Notes: a model not told the origin generated them from the letters alone. A stretch of DNA of 64,000 nt from Pictodentalium vernedei (GCA_031216915.1 CM062297.1:537190971-537254970), one strand, 5' to 3'; shown: positions 8,304 through 20,395, numbered from the stretch's first letter. Made by a program: numbers and translations.

Positions 8304-11191
8304 GGATTGCCGAAAAGTTGCCGTCGAAGAGAAGTTCCTCCAAGAACGAAGCGACTCTGAGAGAGTTCTTAACCTTACTATCCACGCGTGTGGATGTAGC
8401 TAGGGCTGCGTCACGTCTAACCAACTCCAATCAGCCACTGAAGGGCGGAGTTATACGTGAACAAACTACTGCCCTCAAAAGCAATTACATTGAGAATAAT
8501 ATCCCGTAAATCTTTTCTTGAAGACGTAATGATAACGCCTCAGTAAGGCGGATTACGTATGATAAAGCGTCTAAGTTAAGTCTACTATACATCATGTCGT
8601 TTCCAACATTGAAGTTGGAAAAGACATAAACGGCGAAAAAGAATATTTCCAGTCTTAACCACACCGTCTAGACGCATATGAACTCTCGGTATGCCCTGCT
8701 CTGCCAAAATAAACTATTTGTATAATGATAAAACGGCAGAAATGAGCAACGCGGACAAGAAACTAAACTATCATGCTTGGTAGCAGGCTTGTATGCATAT
8801 ATAGCGTCGAAAAATAAAACACATGTTGTAATGACATTATTGGACTGCGTCGGTAAGTCAGGGACAATGTCCCTGAACCGATCGAAAAATCCGAGTCCAA
8901 TGACGCTATAAGTCTCTTATCCAAAATCGCAGCAATGAAGTCCGAAATAACAATCACTGGAAGATAATGCCAGAAGATATGAAAGGCAGCTTCCGATACT
9001 ACTAAAGGGAAAACTCGAAAACTTTCGAATCCCTTTCGCCATCCTGTCGGACCCTATAAAGCGTTCGGTCGTCCGTACCTGATGCAACCGAGGACCGCAC
9101 CGACCCAGCGCCGTCGGATAATTCCTGATTCGACCAAGAAACTGTCAATTGCTGGGATGCTGCGAAACAACTGTGCTAACTCGGATAGCACGTTCGTCAC
9201 TGAGGCCTGAGGAGAAGCGGTCCTACAACAATGCATTGCCGCTGGAAGCTCCGTGATCGTTACTCCGTGCATACTACCAAAATGCGAGCGAACGGAGTGT
9301 ATAGGCCTCGTGTCCCTTGGCTACCGGATGGCGCGACCTATTCGCCGTGGAATCACTGAATGACGAAACTGATCGGATACTCGAGGTCACGTAGCCAATG
9401 TGCGGTCGTGTGCCCTGCTGTGAGGATGAGGAAGCATTAAGGACAGTCTCTAGGACTGTCAATATAACAGAGCGTCCCCTATGTTGTTGGACGAGAGAGG
9501 GACCTCTCTCGCTCACAGCCCAGACGGACCTGGACAAGCCAGGAACCGGACTAACAGGCTTCCTCCGATCTGTCCTCAATCTGCCGTCACTGGGTGAGTA
9601 CTAAAGTAATTAAAGTGCTCGCATCACCCAAATCTCCTTCCTAGACCGCAACGGACGAACCCGGCAGCCGAACCATTCGATGAATGTACGCTACACCGGG
9701 TGAGCTACCGAATGTCACTCCGTAGGCGATAGACATATTCCATGAGCACTTATTGCCGCTAGCTCTTCATTAACTATGACCAAAGAGGCACACTTTTGAA
9801 AGACATCTCCGTAACTTTGCGAACAAGAAACCAGAAATGCTTGGTTATAGCAAGCATAAAATAATAATATATATAGCGTCGTTCAATAATTCGAAAGTTT
9901 GTGTGACATTATTGGACTATGTCGGAACTGAGGGACGATGTCCCTGAACCGAACCAAAAATTTCTAAGTCCACCGACGCTATCAGTTTCTTATCCGGCAT
10001 CGCAGCATTCTGGTCCGACGAAAGAAGCTGTAGTAGACCAAGTCAGATGACATACACAACAGCATATGTTGTTCCGAAAGGGAAAGCTTGAAATCCTCCA
10101 AATCCCTTTCGGTATCCCGTCGGACCGGATGAAATTTTCGGACGTCCGTACCCACTTCTGCCCAGCATCGTCGGATAAAAAATATGCGACAGATTCAGTT
10201 GATGCTGGGATGCTGCGATAAACTGTGCTGTTTAAGAAAGCACGTCCATTCCCGAGGCCTGTGCAGTAGCGGTCTTACGATGCATTGCCGCCGGAAGCTC
10301 CGTGTACGTTGACTCCCGCACACTTCCTATGCGATCGTCCGGAGTCTGCAGGCCTCGTGTCCCTGGCTACCGGATGGTGTGACCTGGTCGCCGATGAATC
10401 TCTGACTGGCGAAGCTGACTGGATATCCGTGGTCATGTAGCCAAGAGCGGTCGTGTGCGCAACTATGAGAATGAGGAAGCCTTATTGACAGTCTACTCCG
10501 GACTGACTATATGTCGGAGCGTCCCGAGCGACGGACGTATGCTCCGAATGCGAAACATTTTGTACCACAACATCTGGGGCCAGATGTTGTTGAACGAGAG
10601 AGGAGCCTCTCTCGCTTGCCGTCCGGATGGACCGGAACGAGCTATGAACCGGACTAAAAGGCTTCCTCCGTTCTCCCTCCGATCCGCCGTCACTGGGTGT
10701 GCATTAGGTTGATTTATAGTGCTCGCATCACCCCAAAATTCCTTCTAGACCGCAACGGACAAACCCGGCTGCCGAACCATTCGGTGAATGGACGCTACAC
10801 CGGGCGAGCTAGCGGACGTCAAAGGCCGTCGAACCTACTAGGGTCCTCTTAGGCAATTGGCATATTTACATGAGCACTTTTCCGCTAGCCCTTCATTAAT
10901 TGTGACGATGGAGGCACACTGTTGGAAGACATCACAGATACATCACCCTAATCTTGATCGTCTGAAATAGAAATTGATAAAGTAGAGTGACCCTGCGGGG
11001 AAAGGACCGGAGTGTCCAATTGCCCAATAACATACCGTGACATAGGCTTCCCATATTGTCATTGAAATCATACGATACAGAACAGGAGTTAATGCGAGTA
11101 CACTGACCACATATAGAATGATTATAAAGTCAGAGGAAGACTTCCTCTTATTACAATTGATCAATATCCTTTCAATGTGAAAAGAAAACAA
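8304..11191 (-). pseudogene. Degenerate gag with internal tandem duplication, copy B
   Basis: Order on the minus strand: leader-proximal gag (11191 to ~9870), a second partial gag copy (~9800 to 8810) and the gag C-terminal part (8800 to 8304). Duplicated landmarks include the 'GCGTCGTTCAATAATTC' type start (8808 and 9881), GGGACAATGTCCCTGAACCG-like blocks (8860 and 9921), the AACCCGGC...CATTCG block (9660 and 10770) and CCGCTAGC (9755 and 10892). The repeat offset is about 1.0-1.1 kb. All frames are broken. Copy C has the same structure. Confidence 0.75.
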
Positions 11192-12074
11192 GTCCTGGTA
11201 CTCGCACTAACCCCTGGCAATCAAAATACATAATAATAATATGATCCATTAATATAGAAAAAATAATTGAAATCAAAATATTTTGAAAAAATATTTTTCC
11301 AGAACAGCCCAAGTTTCTGAAAAGTAACGTTGAGCCCCAATGGATCCCAAGCCTAAGTGTGGACAAAAATTTTAAAAATATTTTAAACAATTTATTCAAC
11401 ACTTACGAACAATAATAATGTATCTAGTTATGATTAAAATAACATCAAGATATTATTTTCCAGAAATCCCCCCCTCACACAGAGGGCTGTTGTAAATGTA
11501 AACAATGAGTGTAAAAACACTAAAATAAGACTCCAGGCACCCAGGCCCGAAATCAGTTACCAAAAATACACTATCTGATGCAAAACAGAGACTTCCAGAG
11601 TAGAAACTGCAGAACATCAGATGGTAGATGCAGAACACAACGCCTAACCACCCGTAGGTGAAGACGTAAACATGGGGAAAAGAACAGAATTCATTCTGTT
11701 ATTTAGCTAAAACTCCCAAGAAAATTTAGTAATAATAATTACAAAAACTATGCCAAAAGCATGGGAGAATAGCAAGGGGGGACTTAAAGGACAGGGAGAG
11801 AGGAAAACACTTAAAAAACAGTGTAACTAAATAATCAGAATATCAGAATGACAACAAAATGGCTGCTGCCTCGAAAATAGGTAACTTAACATAATTTCAT
11901 TAAAAAATTTTAAGTTACAGCCCTGATAATATTCTGTCACACATTTTTTCCTCTCCTCCTTCTCTATCCTCCTTAGAATCACCATTTCACTAATATTTAT
12001 GTGTCTGGCATCATTTAAACTGAGATTTACAAGCACAAAGATCAGTCAGATGTTAACTGATGAAGGGCCAAACT

Positions 12075-12276
12075 TAGAATGATTAATGGCGCCAATTTCG
12101 GAACGTCCTTGACACTGCGCATGCGCAGTAGAGGCGAAGTGTGGAGGGCCTTTCAGGACATGTTTTCTTTGGTTTTAGATGCAAATTTTGGGGATTGGGG
12201 GGCAAAATTTGTGTTTGGCCCTATATTTTAAGAGTTAGCACCAGCTATGTCTGGGTCATTGGTACAGTATAAAAAT
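12075..12276 (-). repeat. Right ITR of DIRS copy B
   Basis: It begins TAGAATGATTAATGGCGCC and ends CAGTATAAAAAT. I count two substitutions against copy C's right ITR. It carries the NRF-1-like palindrome at 12114-12129. The flank ATTGACCCCC follows directly. Confidence 0.85.
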
Positions 12277-12423
12277 ATTGACCCCCAAAATCATTTCAAA
12301 ACTGCCAAATGTTTTGATTGATATTTTCTGGGATTTTTGGCCCAGGGAGATCTTTTTCCGGGACACCGGGAACAACGTTGCATTCCCAGGAATTTTCGGG
12401 GGCATTCCAGGAGGGTTAACATG
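12277..12423 (+). repeat. Fragment of a T-family (hAT-like) terminus
   Basis: The sequence ends ...GGAGGGTTAACATGTCCG, nearly matching the right terminus of element T at 29142 (GAGAGTTAACATGTCTG), and shares internal TTTTCTGGGATTTTTGG-type sequence with 29040-29060. Only this end is present; copy B abuts it on the left. Confidence 0.5.
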
Positions 12424-13205
12424 TCCGCACCAGCAGCCTGATTTAAACAAAACTGAATTTTACCTGCCTAAGGATGTTGTATACCAAACATAAAAAGATT
12501 TTAATTAGTAGTTCTGGACAAGAAGATCTTTTTAATATTTGATGAACAAATTTCTTGGTGCTAATCTAGTTGTGCCTGATGCGTTGTCCTCTGTGTGCAA
12601 ATTTGATTGACATATCATTTGGAACATGCATTCCAAATCTGGTTCAATTTGGTCCAATAGTTGTTTAAAAGTCAATAATGTGAACTTCACGATGACGGTA
12701 ATGGACCAACAGAAGGATAGTGATCAGTAAAGCTCCCCTTGAGCTTCACTCAGATAAGCTAAAAGACATTTAACAATGTTTTAAATTTTGATACTCATGT
12801 TTATTCCCTATTCACTTCTGTACAATACGTCTTACCTTACACATAATTTCAAAGATAGGAGAACCATATTAATTGAATAGCATCAAATGAAAAATATTCA
12901 ATCAACAGGCATATTCGATAAGATCCTTCTGCAGTTTTTTAAACTCAAAGAATATATTATTCAATCAACAGGGATTAACTCTCTATTAATCTTAATGCAA
13001 TTTATTAACAGGGCAAATTTGTATAAAGAGTATTAAGAGTATGATAAAAAGTTGTGTTCTAAAGATATATGCACATAATTAACAGGGTTGTTCTATTAGC
13101 CAATAACTAGTTAAGTGAGTCACTGTAATCGGAAAGGGAAAGTACTTTATAGGTAGAGTTCTTCAAGGTCGTCATACAGTTTTTTAACAATGAAACAAAT
13201 ACTAT
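12424..13205. other. Intergenic, no gene recognised
   Basis: AT-rich sequence without a supportable ORF. The last 120 bases (from about 13082) match 16741-16870, which makes this the left flank of H1's target repeat. Confidence 0.5.
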
Positions 13206-14995
13206 AATGAAAGTGTCAATGACACTGTAGCTCAACTTGTTTAAGACATGTACATGTATAGTATGTGACACAGTGATGACAAACATCTAGGTAATGACCT
13301 GATAACAAAGGTACATGTAAAGTATTGTAACAGTCTGTACATAAATGCTGACCGTAGCTTGTAACAAATGTGTTGGTAAAGTATTGTAAAGGTGGGCAAC
13401 AGTTAGATGCTAAACTAGAAAAGAAATCTTTGAGTCCCAGAGTGGGTCTGACTGAACCCAAAAATATTTGTTCTCATAACACAGTGATAACAAAGGCACC
13501 CAAAAACACTCGTTCCTGTCACAAGGTGATAACAAAGGTACCCAAAAAAGTTTCGTGAAGATCAGTACATAAATACAGACTCTAGCCAGAGCCGTATTGA
13601 CATGTGCACTTACTGTGCATAAGTAGCACTGAACAAATCAAAGTTCATCTAATTTGCATAATTTCTGCACGAGAAAAAACCTGTATTATATGTGATGTAT
13701 TCCATGTTACTAAACATTCCTACAAAAATTTATTCAAATCAGAACTTTCATACAGAAGTTCTGTACAAAAAACTCACTGCACTAATTTTGGTACAAAAAG
13801 GTTGCTGGTGGCCATCTTGAATTTTGGACTGCACCCAAAGACACTCGTTCTCATCCTAAGGTGATGACAAAGGTACCCAAGAAGTTTCGTGAAGATCGGT
13901 TCATAAATACAGACTCTAGCCCGAGCCGTATTGACATGTGCACTTACTGTGTATAAATAGCACTGAAAAAATCAAAGTTCATCTAATTTGCATAATTTCT
14001 GCACGAGAAAAAATCACGTTTTATATGTGATGTATTCCATGTTACTAAACATTCATACAGAAATTTATTCAAATCAGAACTTTCATACAAAAGTTCTGTA
14101 CAAAAAACTGATTGCACTAATTTTGGTACAAAATGGCCGCCGACAGCCATCTTGAATTTCAGTCTGCACCCAAAAACACTCGTTCTCGTCCCAAGGTGAT
14201 AACAAAGGTGCCCAAGAAGTTTTGAAAAGATCGGTTCATAAACACGGCCTCTAGCCCGTGCCATATTGGCATTTGCAGTTACAGTGCTGAAAGTAACATT
14301 AAATAGATCAAAGTTAGTCTAATTGGCATAATTTATGCACGAGAAAAAAACCTGTATTATATGTGATGTATCCCATGGTACTAAACATTCACACAGAAAA
14401 TTATTCAAATCAGCACTTTCATATGGAAGTTCTGCGCAAAAATCTGATTGCACCTAATTTTGTACAAAATGGCCGCCAGTGGCCAACTTGAATTTCAGAC
14501 CGGACCCCAAAACACTTGTTCTTGTCCCATGGTGACAACAAAGGTACCCAAGAAGTTTCGTAAAGATCGGTTCATAAATACGGCCTCTAGCCCGAGCCAT
14601 ATTGGCATTTACACTTGCAGTGCTGAAAGTAACACTAAATAAATCAAAGTTAGTCTAATTTGCATAATTTACGCCCGAGAAAAAAAAACGTATTATGTGT
14701 GATGTATTAAAAAAAATTATTCAAATCGAAGCTTTCATATGGAAGTTCTGAGCAAAAATCTGATTGCACCTAATTTTGGTACAAAATGGCTGCCAGCGGC
14801 GGTCTTCAATTTCGAACCAGACCCCAAAAAACCTCGTTCTTGTCTCACGGTGATAACAAAGGTACCCAAGAAGTTTCGTAAAGATCGGTTCATAAATACG
14901 GCCTCTAGCCCGAGCCGTGTGTATGGCACGACGGACGGACAGACGGACAGATGGACATGGCAATACCTCAAATTTGGCTTTGCCAAAGTTGAGCT
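13206..14995 (+). mobile_element. HINE/pearl-like element H1 (non-autonomous, ~335-bp monomers)
   Basis: 5' end: mini-hairpin AGTGTC-AAT-GACACT (13212-13226) followed by sub-terminal repeat TAGCTCAACTTG (13228-13239). Core: about five tandem monomers of ~335 bp, each with GTGATAACAAAGGTACCCAA and ATGGCCGCC...CATCTTGAATTT blocks; open frames in these are repeat artefacts. Then a GACGGACGGACAGACGGACA tract (from about 14931) and a 3' hairpin CTCAAATTTGGC/GCCAAAGTTGAG (14967-14993) containing the partner of the sub-terminal repeat. This is the structure described for Helentron-associated elements and bivalve pearl elements. The boundary is supported by an uninterrupted relative at 16741-16925. 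Confidence 0.72.
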
Positions 14996-15568
14996 AAAAA
15001 TCTCCTCCCAACCTGTCTCAACAAGAATATATGAAAACTGTATAAGGTCTATAAAAAAATTTCTTGTTTCTCAGGCAATTTTTCCTTAATTCTATGTTGA
15101 GGGAGGGACGCTTTTTATTTTTTATTCACAAAAAGGTTCTGAAAATAGTTGGAATCAGAAATTTAGTTTAAACAATATTTATTTCCAAAAAAACAACAAA
15201 AGAAGAATACAAAATATATTGCTGTTGTGTACATAGCTAAATTGGAAATGGATTCAGCAGGAAGCTATATAGCTTATGCAGGGCTGTCTCCATAGGAAAA
15301 TATACATATGATGATATCAGCAGTACAGGGAATTCTTGGTTTTTGCACAGGCTAACAACCCCCACCCCCCTCCAAAAAAACAAAAACAATAATTGGATAT
15401 CAGAAAGAGATAATGGAGGTTATAGTGTGCGGAAGGAGAACAAAGACTTTGTGATAGAGTCGAGAATTGGAAAGACCCAAGGGAAACAGTGGCCAATGAA
15501 TAGGTTTTCGCGCGGTATACATCGAGATTCACAACTATTTGTGCAATGAGGAAAAAAGGGTGGGTTGT
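14996..15568. other. Intergenic, no gene recognised
   Basis: The first ~65 bases are the right flank of H1's target repeat (compare 16871-16920). The rest is low-complexity AT-rich sequence with a C-rich patch near 15360. No coding sequence is supported. Confidence 0.4.
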
Positions 15569-16473
15569 TCAGTCAAAACGTTTGGTAAGAAGAATGAATT
15601 CATGAAATTTCTCAAAGACAGATTTGTTCATTTCCGGGCCATAATGTTCACTACTGTATAATAAGGTATCAGTGGTAATGTGGTGTTGGAGGCTGCCGAG
15701 AGTTTGTTGTCGTATCTGCGCATACCTATTGCAGTGAAAGAAGTAATGATCCACGGTTTTGCGTGCGCCACAGCTGCATGAGAATGATTCAGCGACAAAA
15801 TTATTAAATAAGTCACTGTTCAGACCGCTACAGCTGAGTTGCAGGCGGCAATGTAGGATTTGAGCTCGACGCGACCTGTGCCCATAAAAGTAGGATGGAA
15901 CAATGCATTTATTTCTATTTAGATATGACTTAAAATTCGTCAGCGGGTTATTTTGTCTGATTTCAAGAGGCACGTCATTCCATAAACGAGTGGTGGCAGG
16001 TAGGAATGAGGTATGATAAAGGTGTGTTCGGCAGAGTGGAGTGCTTAGATTATTAGTATGTCAAAGGTTGTAGCTTTGTGACCCAGAGCTGAGAGGCGGA
16101 ATCATATTTGATAAATAGGCGGGAACAAGATCGTGGACCATTTTGAAATACTGTATAAGTTTATGGAGCATCCTTCGGGTCTCGAGTTTTTCCCACCCCG
16201 TTTCGATATATAACTGCGTTCTATTTGAGCTTTTGGTCTCCCCAGTGACAAGGCATGCAGCTTCCACTTGGATTTTTTCTAATTCGTTGGCTTCGATTGC
16301 CATGCAGTTATCCCAGACAGTGTCAGCATACTCAATCACTGGGTGTACAAGTGCATAATAAATTGTTTCAAGGGTTTTACGGTCGAGTCGATATTTAAAT
16401 CGTCTCAGAATATCAATACGTTTCCAGGTTTTGGCTCTAATGTCGGTAAAATGGGCTGACCAGAAATCAGAAA
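15569..16473 (-). pseudogene. Non-LTR retrotransposon (LINE) ORF2, C-terminal fragment
   Basis: Minus-strand translation runs through RAKTWKRIDILRRF, LEYA-type VHPVIEYADTVWDNC, LEKIQVEAACLVTGETK, a GWEKLETRRMLHKL block, LWNDVPLEIRQ and a terminal CSCGARKTVDHYFFHC zinc-knuckle-like motif. This is the usual C-terminal order of CR1/Jockey-type LINE polymerases. The frame is continuous apart from TGA at 16061-16063 (probably from CGA). The endonuclease and RT palm are missing, so this is a 5'-truncated, dead copy. The exact clade is not determined. Confidence 0.8.
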
Positions 16474-16740
16474 TCTAACTACTTAACACCATTATGTGGC
16501 AAACAAATGTTTTCAGCAGTGAAAATTTCCCATAATGTAGTTGAATATTTAACCAACTATATCCTGTTTGACTGAAATCTTTGACCTCTGTCAAACAAGA
16601 AGTACTTGGTTAAACATTTGTCCTACAACTGCAAAATAGTGTCATAGAACAGAGTTCCAGGTGAAAAAAAGATGATGTGGCAGATTTTCTACGAGGGAGG
16701 TGCCTGAGAAACTAGAATTTGTTTTCTTATATCCTTTTTT

Positions 16741-16925
16741 GCACATAATTAGCAAGGTTATTCCATTAGCCAATAACTACTTAAATGGGAGTCATTGTAA
16801 TCTGAGAGAATTTTATAGGGAGAGTTTTTCAAGATCCTCATGCATTTTGTTTAATATTGAAACAAACACTACAAAAATCTCCTCCCAACAAGAATATATG
16901 CAAACTGTATAATGATAAAAAACAA
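16741..16925 (+). repeat. Paralogue of the H1 insertion site, without H1
   Basis: 16741-16870 matches 13082-13205 (ATTAGCCAATAACTA, then GAAACAAACACTAC), and 16871-16920 matches 14996-15060 (AAAAATCTCCTCCCAAC, AGAATATATG...AACTGTAT). The two halves that H1 separates are directly joined here. The surrounding 16474-17040 holds no recognisable gene. Confidence 0.65.
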
Positions 16926-17044
16926 ACAAATTAACTGGAGAATCCAATTAAAATGGAATCTGATCATTTTCCTGTATTCAAAATATAAACTGCATATAAT
17001 ATATTATGGAGCTCTGGCAAACAAGATATAAATAATTAAATGCC

Positions 17045-17150
17045 TAGACTAGACGTTTCATTGGTTAGGGCATTGGACTTCAGATTGAAGGTTCAATCCT
17101 GACCCATGTCATCTGCATTATGTCCTTGCGCAAAACACTTAAGGCCCCAC
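17045..17150 (+). repeat. tRNA-derived SINE head (degenerate)
   Basis: TTGGTTAGGGCATTGGACTT resembles a pol III A box, and GGTTCAATCCTG (17090-17101) a B box. It is followed by GTCCTTGCGCAAAACACTT, a typical molluscan SINE/tRNA-like continuation. There is no cloverleaf I would call a functional tRNA and no clear tail. Confidence 0.45.
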
Positions 17151-17506
17151 AAAGTAGATCTTGTTTCTCAGGCCATTTTTTGCAAAATTGCACATGGGTG
17201 GGCAGGTGTTTTTTTATTTTATTTTTTATTTTTGTTATTATTTCTTTGCCATCCAAAGTTCATGTTCTTAGTTTGTTTAATGTTTAGGCCTCAAAATCTA
17301 CAGAATAGCATAGGTGGGGGGTGTATTTCGTCCATTAAGTGTAACAAGGCTTTGCAGTGCTAAAGCATTGCAAAGCCTTCTTGTACTCAAGGGACAAATT
17401 TATCAATTTTATTAACTTGGGTAAAATATCAGAGATAAACCATTAAGTTTTTATTTTTTTAAGTTTGCATTGGGGGGGGGGGGGGGGGGGGGGGGAGGAC
17501 TGAAAA
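17151..17506 (+). repeat. Interspersed repeat S, copy 1, with 40-nt palindrome; left flank of copy C
   Basis: Homologous to 25490-25702 plus 29143-29345. Contains the palindrome centred on CTAAAG at 17344-17383 (arms AAGGCTTTGCA/TGCAAAGCCTT) and a run of 24 G at 17472-17495. The palindrome is intact here but split by element T in the other copy. DIRS copy C interrupts this repeat at 17507; the continuation ACAGATTTTTAAC follows C at 24428. Confidence 0.65.
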
Positions 17507-17734
17507 GTTAAAAAATTTATAGTAATTTATATATTTTTTATACTTACCAATGACCCAGACATAGCTGGTGCTAACTCTTAAAATATAGGGCCAAACACAA
17601 ATTTTGCCCCCCAATCCCCAAAATTTGCATCTAAAACTAAAGAAAACATGTCCTGAAAGGCCCTCCACACTTCGCCCCTACTGCGCATGCGCAGTGTCAA
17701 GGACGTTCCGAAATTGGCGCCATTAATCATTCTA
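17507..17734. repeat. Left ITR of DIRS copy C
   Basis: The outer 39 bp (GTTAAAAAATTTATAG..., to 17545) are specific to the left end. Then ACCAATGACCCAGACATAGC starts the 189-bp block shared with the right ITR. Contains an NRF-1-like palindrome at 17680-17695. Confidence 0.9.
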
Positions 17735-17808
17735 ATAACCAGTGCCTGGTAAGCGCTATGTACTCAGCGGGGAGGCAAGAGTTCCCAACTCCTGGGAGGG
17801 CCATCCCC

Positions 17809-17896
17809 GTCTGGATCATTGGTAAGTATAAAAAATATATAAATTACTATAAATTTTTTAACATTTTTATACTGTACCAATGACCCAGACATAGCT
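17809..17896. repeat. Internal complementary region (ICR) of DIRS copy C
   Basis: 17809-17862 is the reverse complement of the element's left tip (17507-17560, one mismatch at GGATC/GGGTC). 17863-17896 is the reverse complement of its right tip (24394-24427). The two complements abut at AAC|ATTTTT, the sequence expected across a circle junction. This is the textbook DIRS ICR. Confidence 0.88.
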
Positions 17897-19690
17897 GAAT
17901 AGTAAAAAGGCTGGAGGGCCAAGGACATAGAGCAAAATGGAATACGCTCAATAAAATAAAATAGAGTCATCCCCTGTAGGGAAAAAGAAGTAATAGGCCT
18001 TACATGTATCTTTCTTATTTATGATAAATTAGAAAGATACAACACCTTCCAAAATTGAGCTTCATACATCCATGTACTCTATTAATATCCAATATAATCC
18101 TTATACTAATAATTTTTTAAGTAAGCCAATAAATAAAGTAAGTCTAGAGAATAGAGACTCTTATACACCTAAAAGTGTCTGAGGATTGCATAATCATGTC
18201 CGTTGACATATGCAATATTCAAAAGCTATACTTTAAAAACTAAGACTTGAATGAATTTTAAAAACCTAAACTTCTCACTAAACAACCATCCCAATAACAG
18301 CTCAGAATTACTAACTCCGGAGGAGATATCCCCTTGTTTTCATAGTAAAACAGGTGACCCAAGGGAACACCCTCCCCCCCCCCCCCCCCCTTTTTCTTGC
18401 CCTGGGTCAAATAGCCCAGAGCGAAGAGGGCAGCTGAACGGAGACACTGCCGAAACAGACAGCCTACCTAGCTATAGTAGCAACTGTTAAGTGAATGACA
18501 TTCTGAGCAGTAGATAATAGACCTAACAATAGAGGCCTCCAGAAATGGACTCGATATTTCTAAGATAAAATTCATGAATGTGGATGGCTGAGCGCAATGA
18601 GCGGCCTTCAAAAATCTATAATAGCGACACTATTAAAGTAAGCCCAAGATGTAGAAGAACTCTTACTTCATGAGCCGAAATCTTAAGCACAACTGCTAAG
18701 TCAATGATATACCATAAGCAGTACCGATAGTTAATAGAATCCATTAACAATAAAATGGAGCGTAACGTCCTTCTACTAGACATCAAAGACAGAAGAAGCT
18801 TACGCCCTTTGTAATAAACAGATATCTGTTTATAAATACATAAACTGTACCCGGAAAGAGTAAAGGCCTATGCCCATACGAAGACGGAAGGACCTTAAAA
18901 TAATAGGTTCCGGATAATAGGAGCCTAACTCTTATGCAACAATCCAACCTAAATAGTAACGGAAGTATTGATTCCGAAACTATGAAAGTGAAAATCATCC
19001 ATCGATAGTGCATGAAACTCACTGACTCTACAGTAAAAGAGAAACCAACAGAATTACTGTCTAAAAGGTCAGAATTTGAAAACTACTGTTTCCAGAGGCT
19101 CAAATGATTACTTAGCTAAATAAGAACCGAAGTTAAAATCCGTATAGGAATTTAATCTAAAGATTCTAAGTCTATTTATCAAAAAGTTACTAACTGACTT
19201 AGATAAAGAGACAAAAGACTCAATTGTAAACTATCGTAGAGTGCATAGGTATGAGGTAACATAAACCTATAACCTAAATAATAACAGGCTGCAGTAGATC
19301 TTGTGAAACAAGTATACTAAAAAATAGCAATGAGTAGTATGGAGGGATCAACAATATGAACATAATGATCCCTACACCACGACGGAAGAGCCTCCACTTT
19401 AGCCGCATAGAATAGCGAAGAAGAGGATCTCCTATAGTAAGAAATCGCGTCCAAAGCTCGTCCAGTACAGTGCTTACAATGCAATACGGACCACACAACG
19501 GAATACATGAAGGTTGCGACCTTGCTGGTTGTGATAAAGATGACACGATTTACCCAGTGAAAAAGATCCTCACATAGAGGAAGATTTCACGTTAAGACCC
19601 ACAGTAGACAAGAGAGTAAATTACTCATGATCTCTGTGAAGATAGAGATGCTATCAACAGAAATGTATTGTGGTTGTTTATCTTAGCAAT
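17897..19690 (-). pseudogene. Degenerate YR gene and 3' region, copy C
   Basis: Parallel to copy B 5811-7590. The counterpart of copy A position 1 is at about 18960 (TCATCCATCGATAGTGCATG at 18995). No continuous recombinase frame remains. A 17-C run lies at 18374-18390 where copy B has 12 C. Confidence 0.7.
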
Positions 19691-20395
19691 ACCTGCTAAA
19701 ACAACAGCGCCGGAGGATACGCGTATCCTATCATTCCGTCCTATAGATCAATAGAGCGTTAACAATATTAGCTCAGAGATCTGGACAAGCCAACACATAC
19801 GTCTGCAATTGATTAGCAAGCTGTGTCATAAATAAATCATCATTGGGCGCTCCCATAGATAGCAAATCTGATTGAATACTTGTTTGTTGAGAGTCCATTC
19901 TGACAGCAACAAGCGACCCGTAAGAGAACGGGAGTCTGATAAAACAATCAGACGACCCGGAATATGACGGACCAAAACTGAACTTGGTGTACTATAACCA
20001 ACAGACGGATTCTTTCCATTAAATTGAATAACGGAAACGAAAGAGTGCCTCCCTGGTTCCGGAGATACGCCACTACTGTCGAATTAAAGGACAGGAATTT
20101 GGGCCTGCGTTTCTGAATAATGTTCATGCAATGACATAAAGCAAGCCTAAAAAACATTATTCCGCGGAAGTTAAACTGATTGCTAAAAGACTGCGGAACC
20201 CAAAGACCCTGGCACTTCGAATCCGTAGGGATCAGTATTATATCCCAATCTGTTTGACTGGCAACCGTCATAACAGCCACACTTGGGTCCGGCAACTGCG
20301 GCGGCACTCTCTGAGTCAACCACCGAATGTTTGCCCCAGTCTGAATCTCTTGTAACACTAGATAGACAAGAGAACGTATAAATCGAGCAATTCAT
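19420..20395 (-). pseudogene. Degenerate RNase H / methyltransferase-like remnant, copy C
   Basis: Minus-strand pieces retain LPDPSVAVMTVASQTDWD (RNase H start, Asp in TDAS lost), STVVAYLRNQGGTLSF and the end of ORF2 in separate frames. The junction at about 20395 passes straight into gag sequence (AAAGTTGCCGTCGAAGAG), as in copy B at 8303, so the RT palm is deleted. Confidence 0.75.

Larger units (their letters stand above)
5628..12276 (-). mobile_element. Defective DIRS-like element, copy B (left ITR truncated)
   Basis: Same order and orientation as copy A but heavily decayed and lacking RT. It starts abruptly inside the left ITR (TTGGCACCATTAATCATTCT) immediately after copy A's terminal base, and ends with an intact right ITR at 12276. 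It is closely related to copy C along its whole length (constant offset 12.09-12.16 kb), including the same RT deletion at 8303 and the same gag duplication. Relative to C it lacks about 69 bp near 9478. Its right flank differs from C's, so the two are separate insertions rather than one duplicated segment. Confidence 0.88.

Noticed and set aside
17060..17110. tRNA gene
   Set aside because: A and B boxes are recognisable but no acceptor stem or complete cloverleaf; a SINE head is the better reading.
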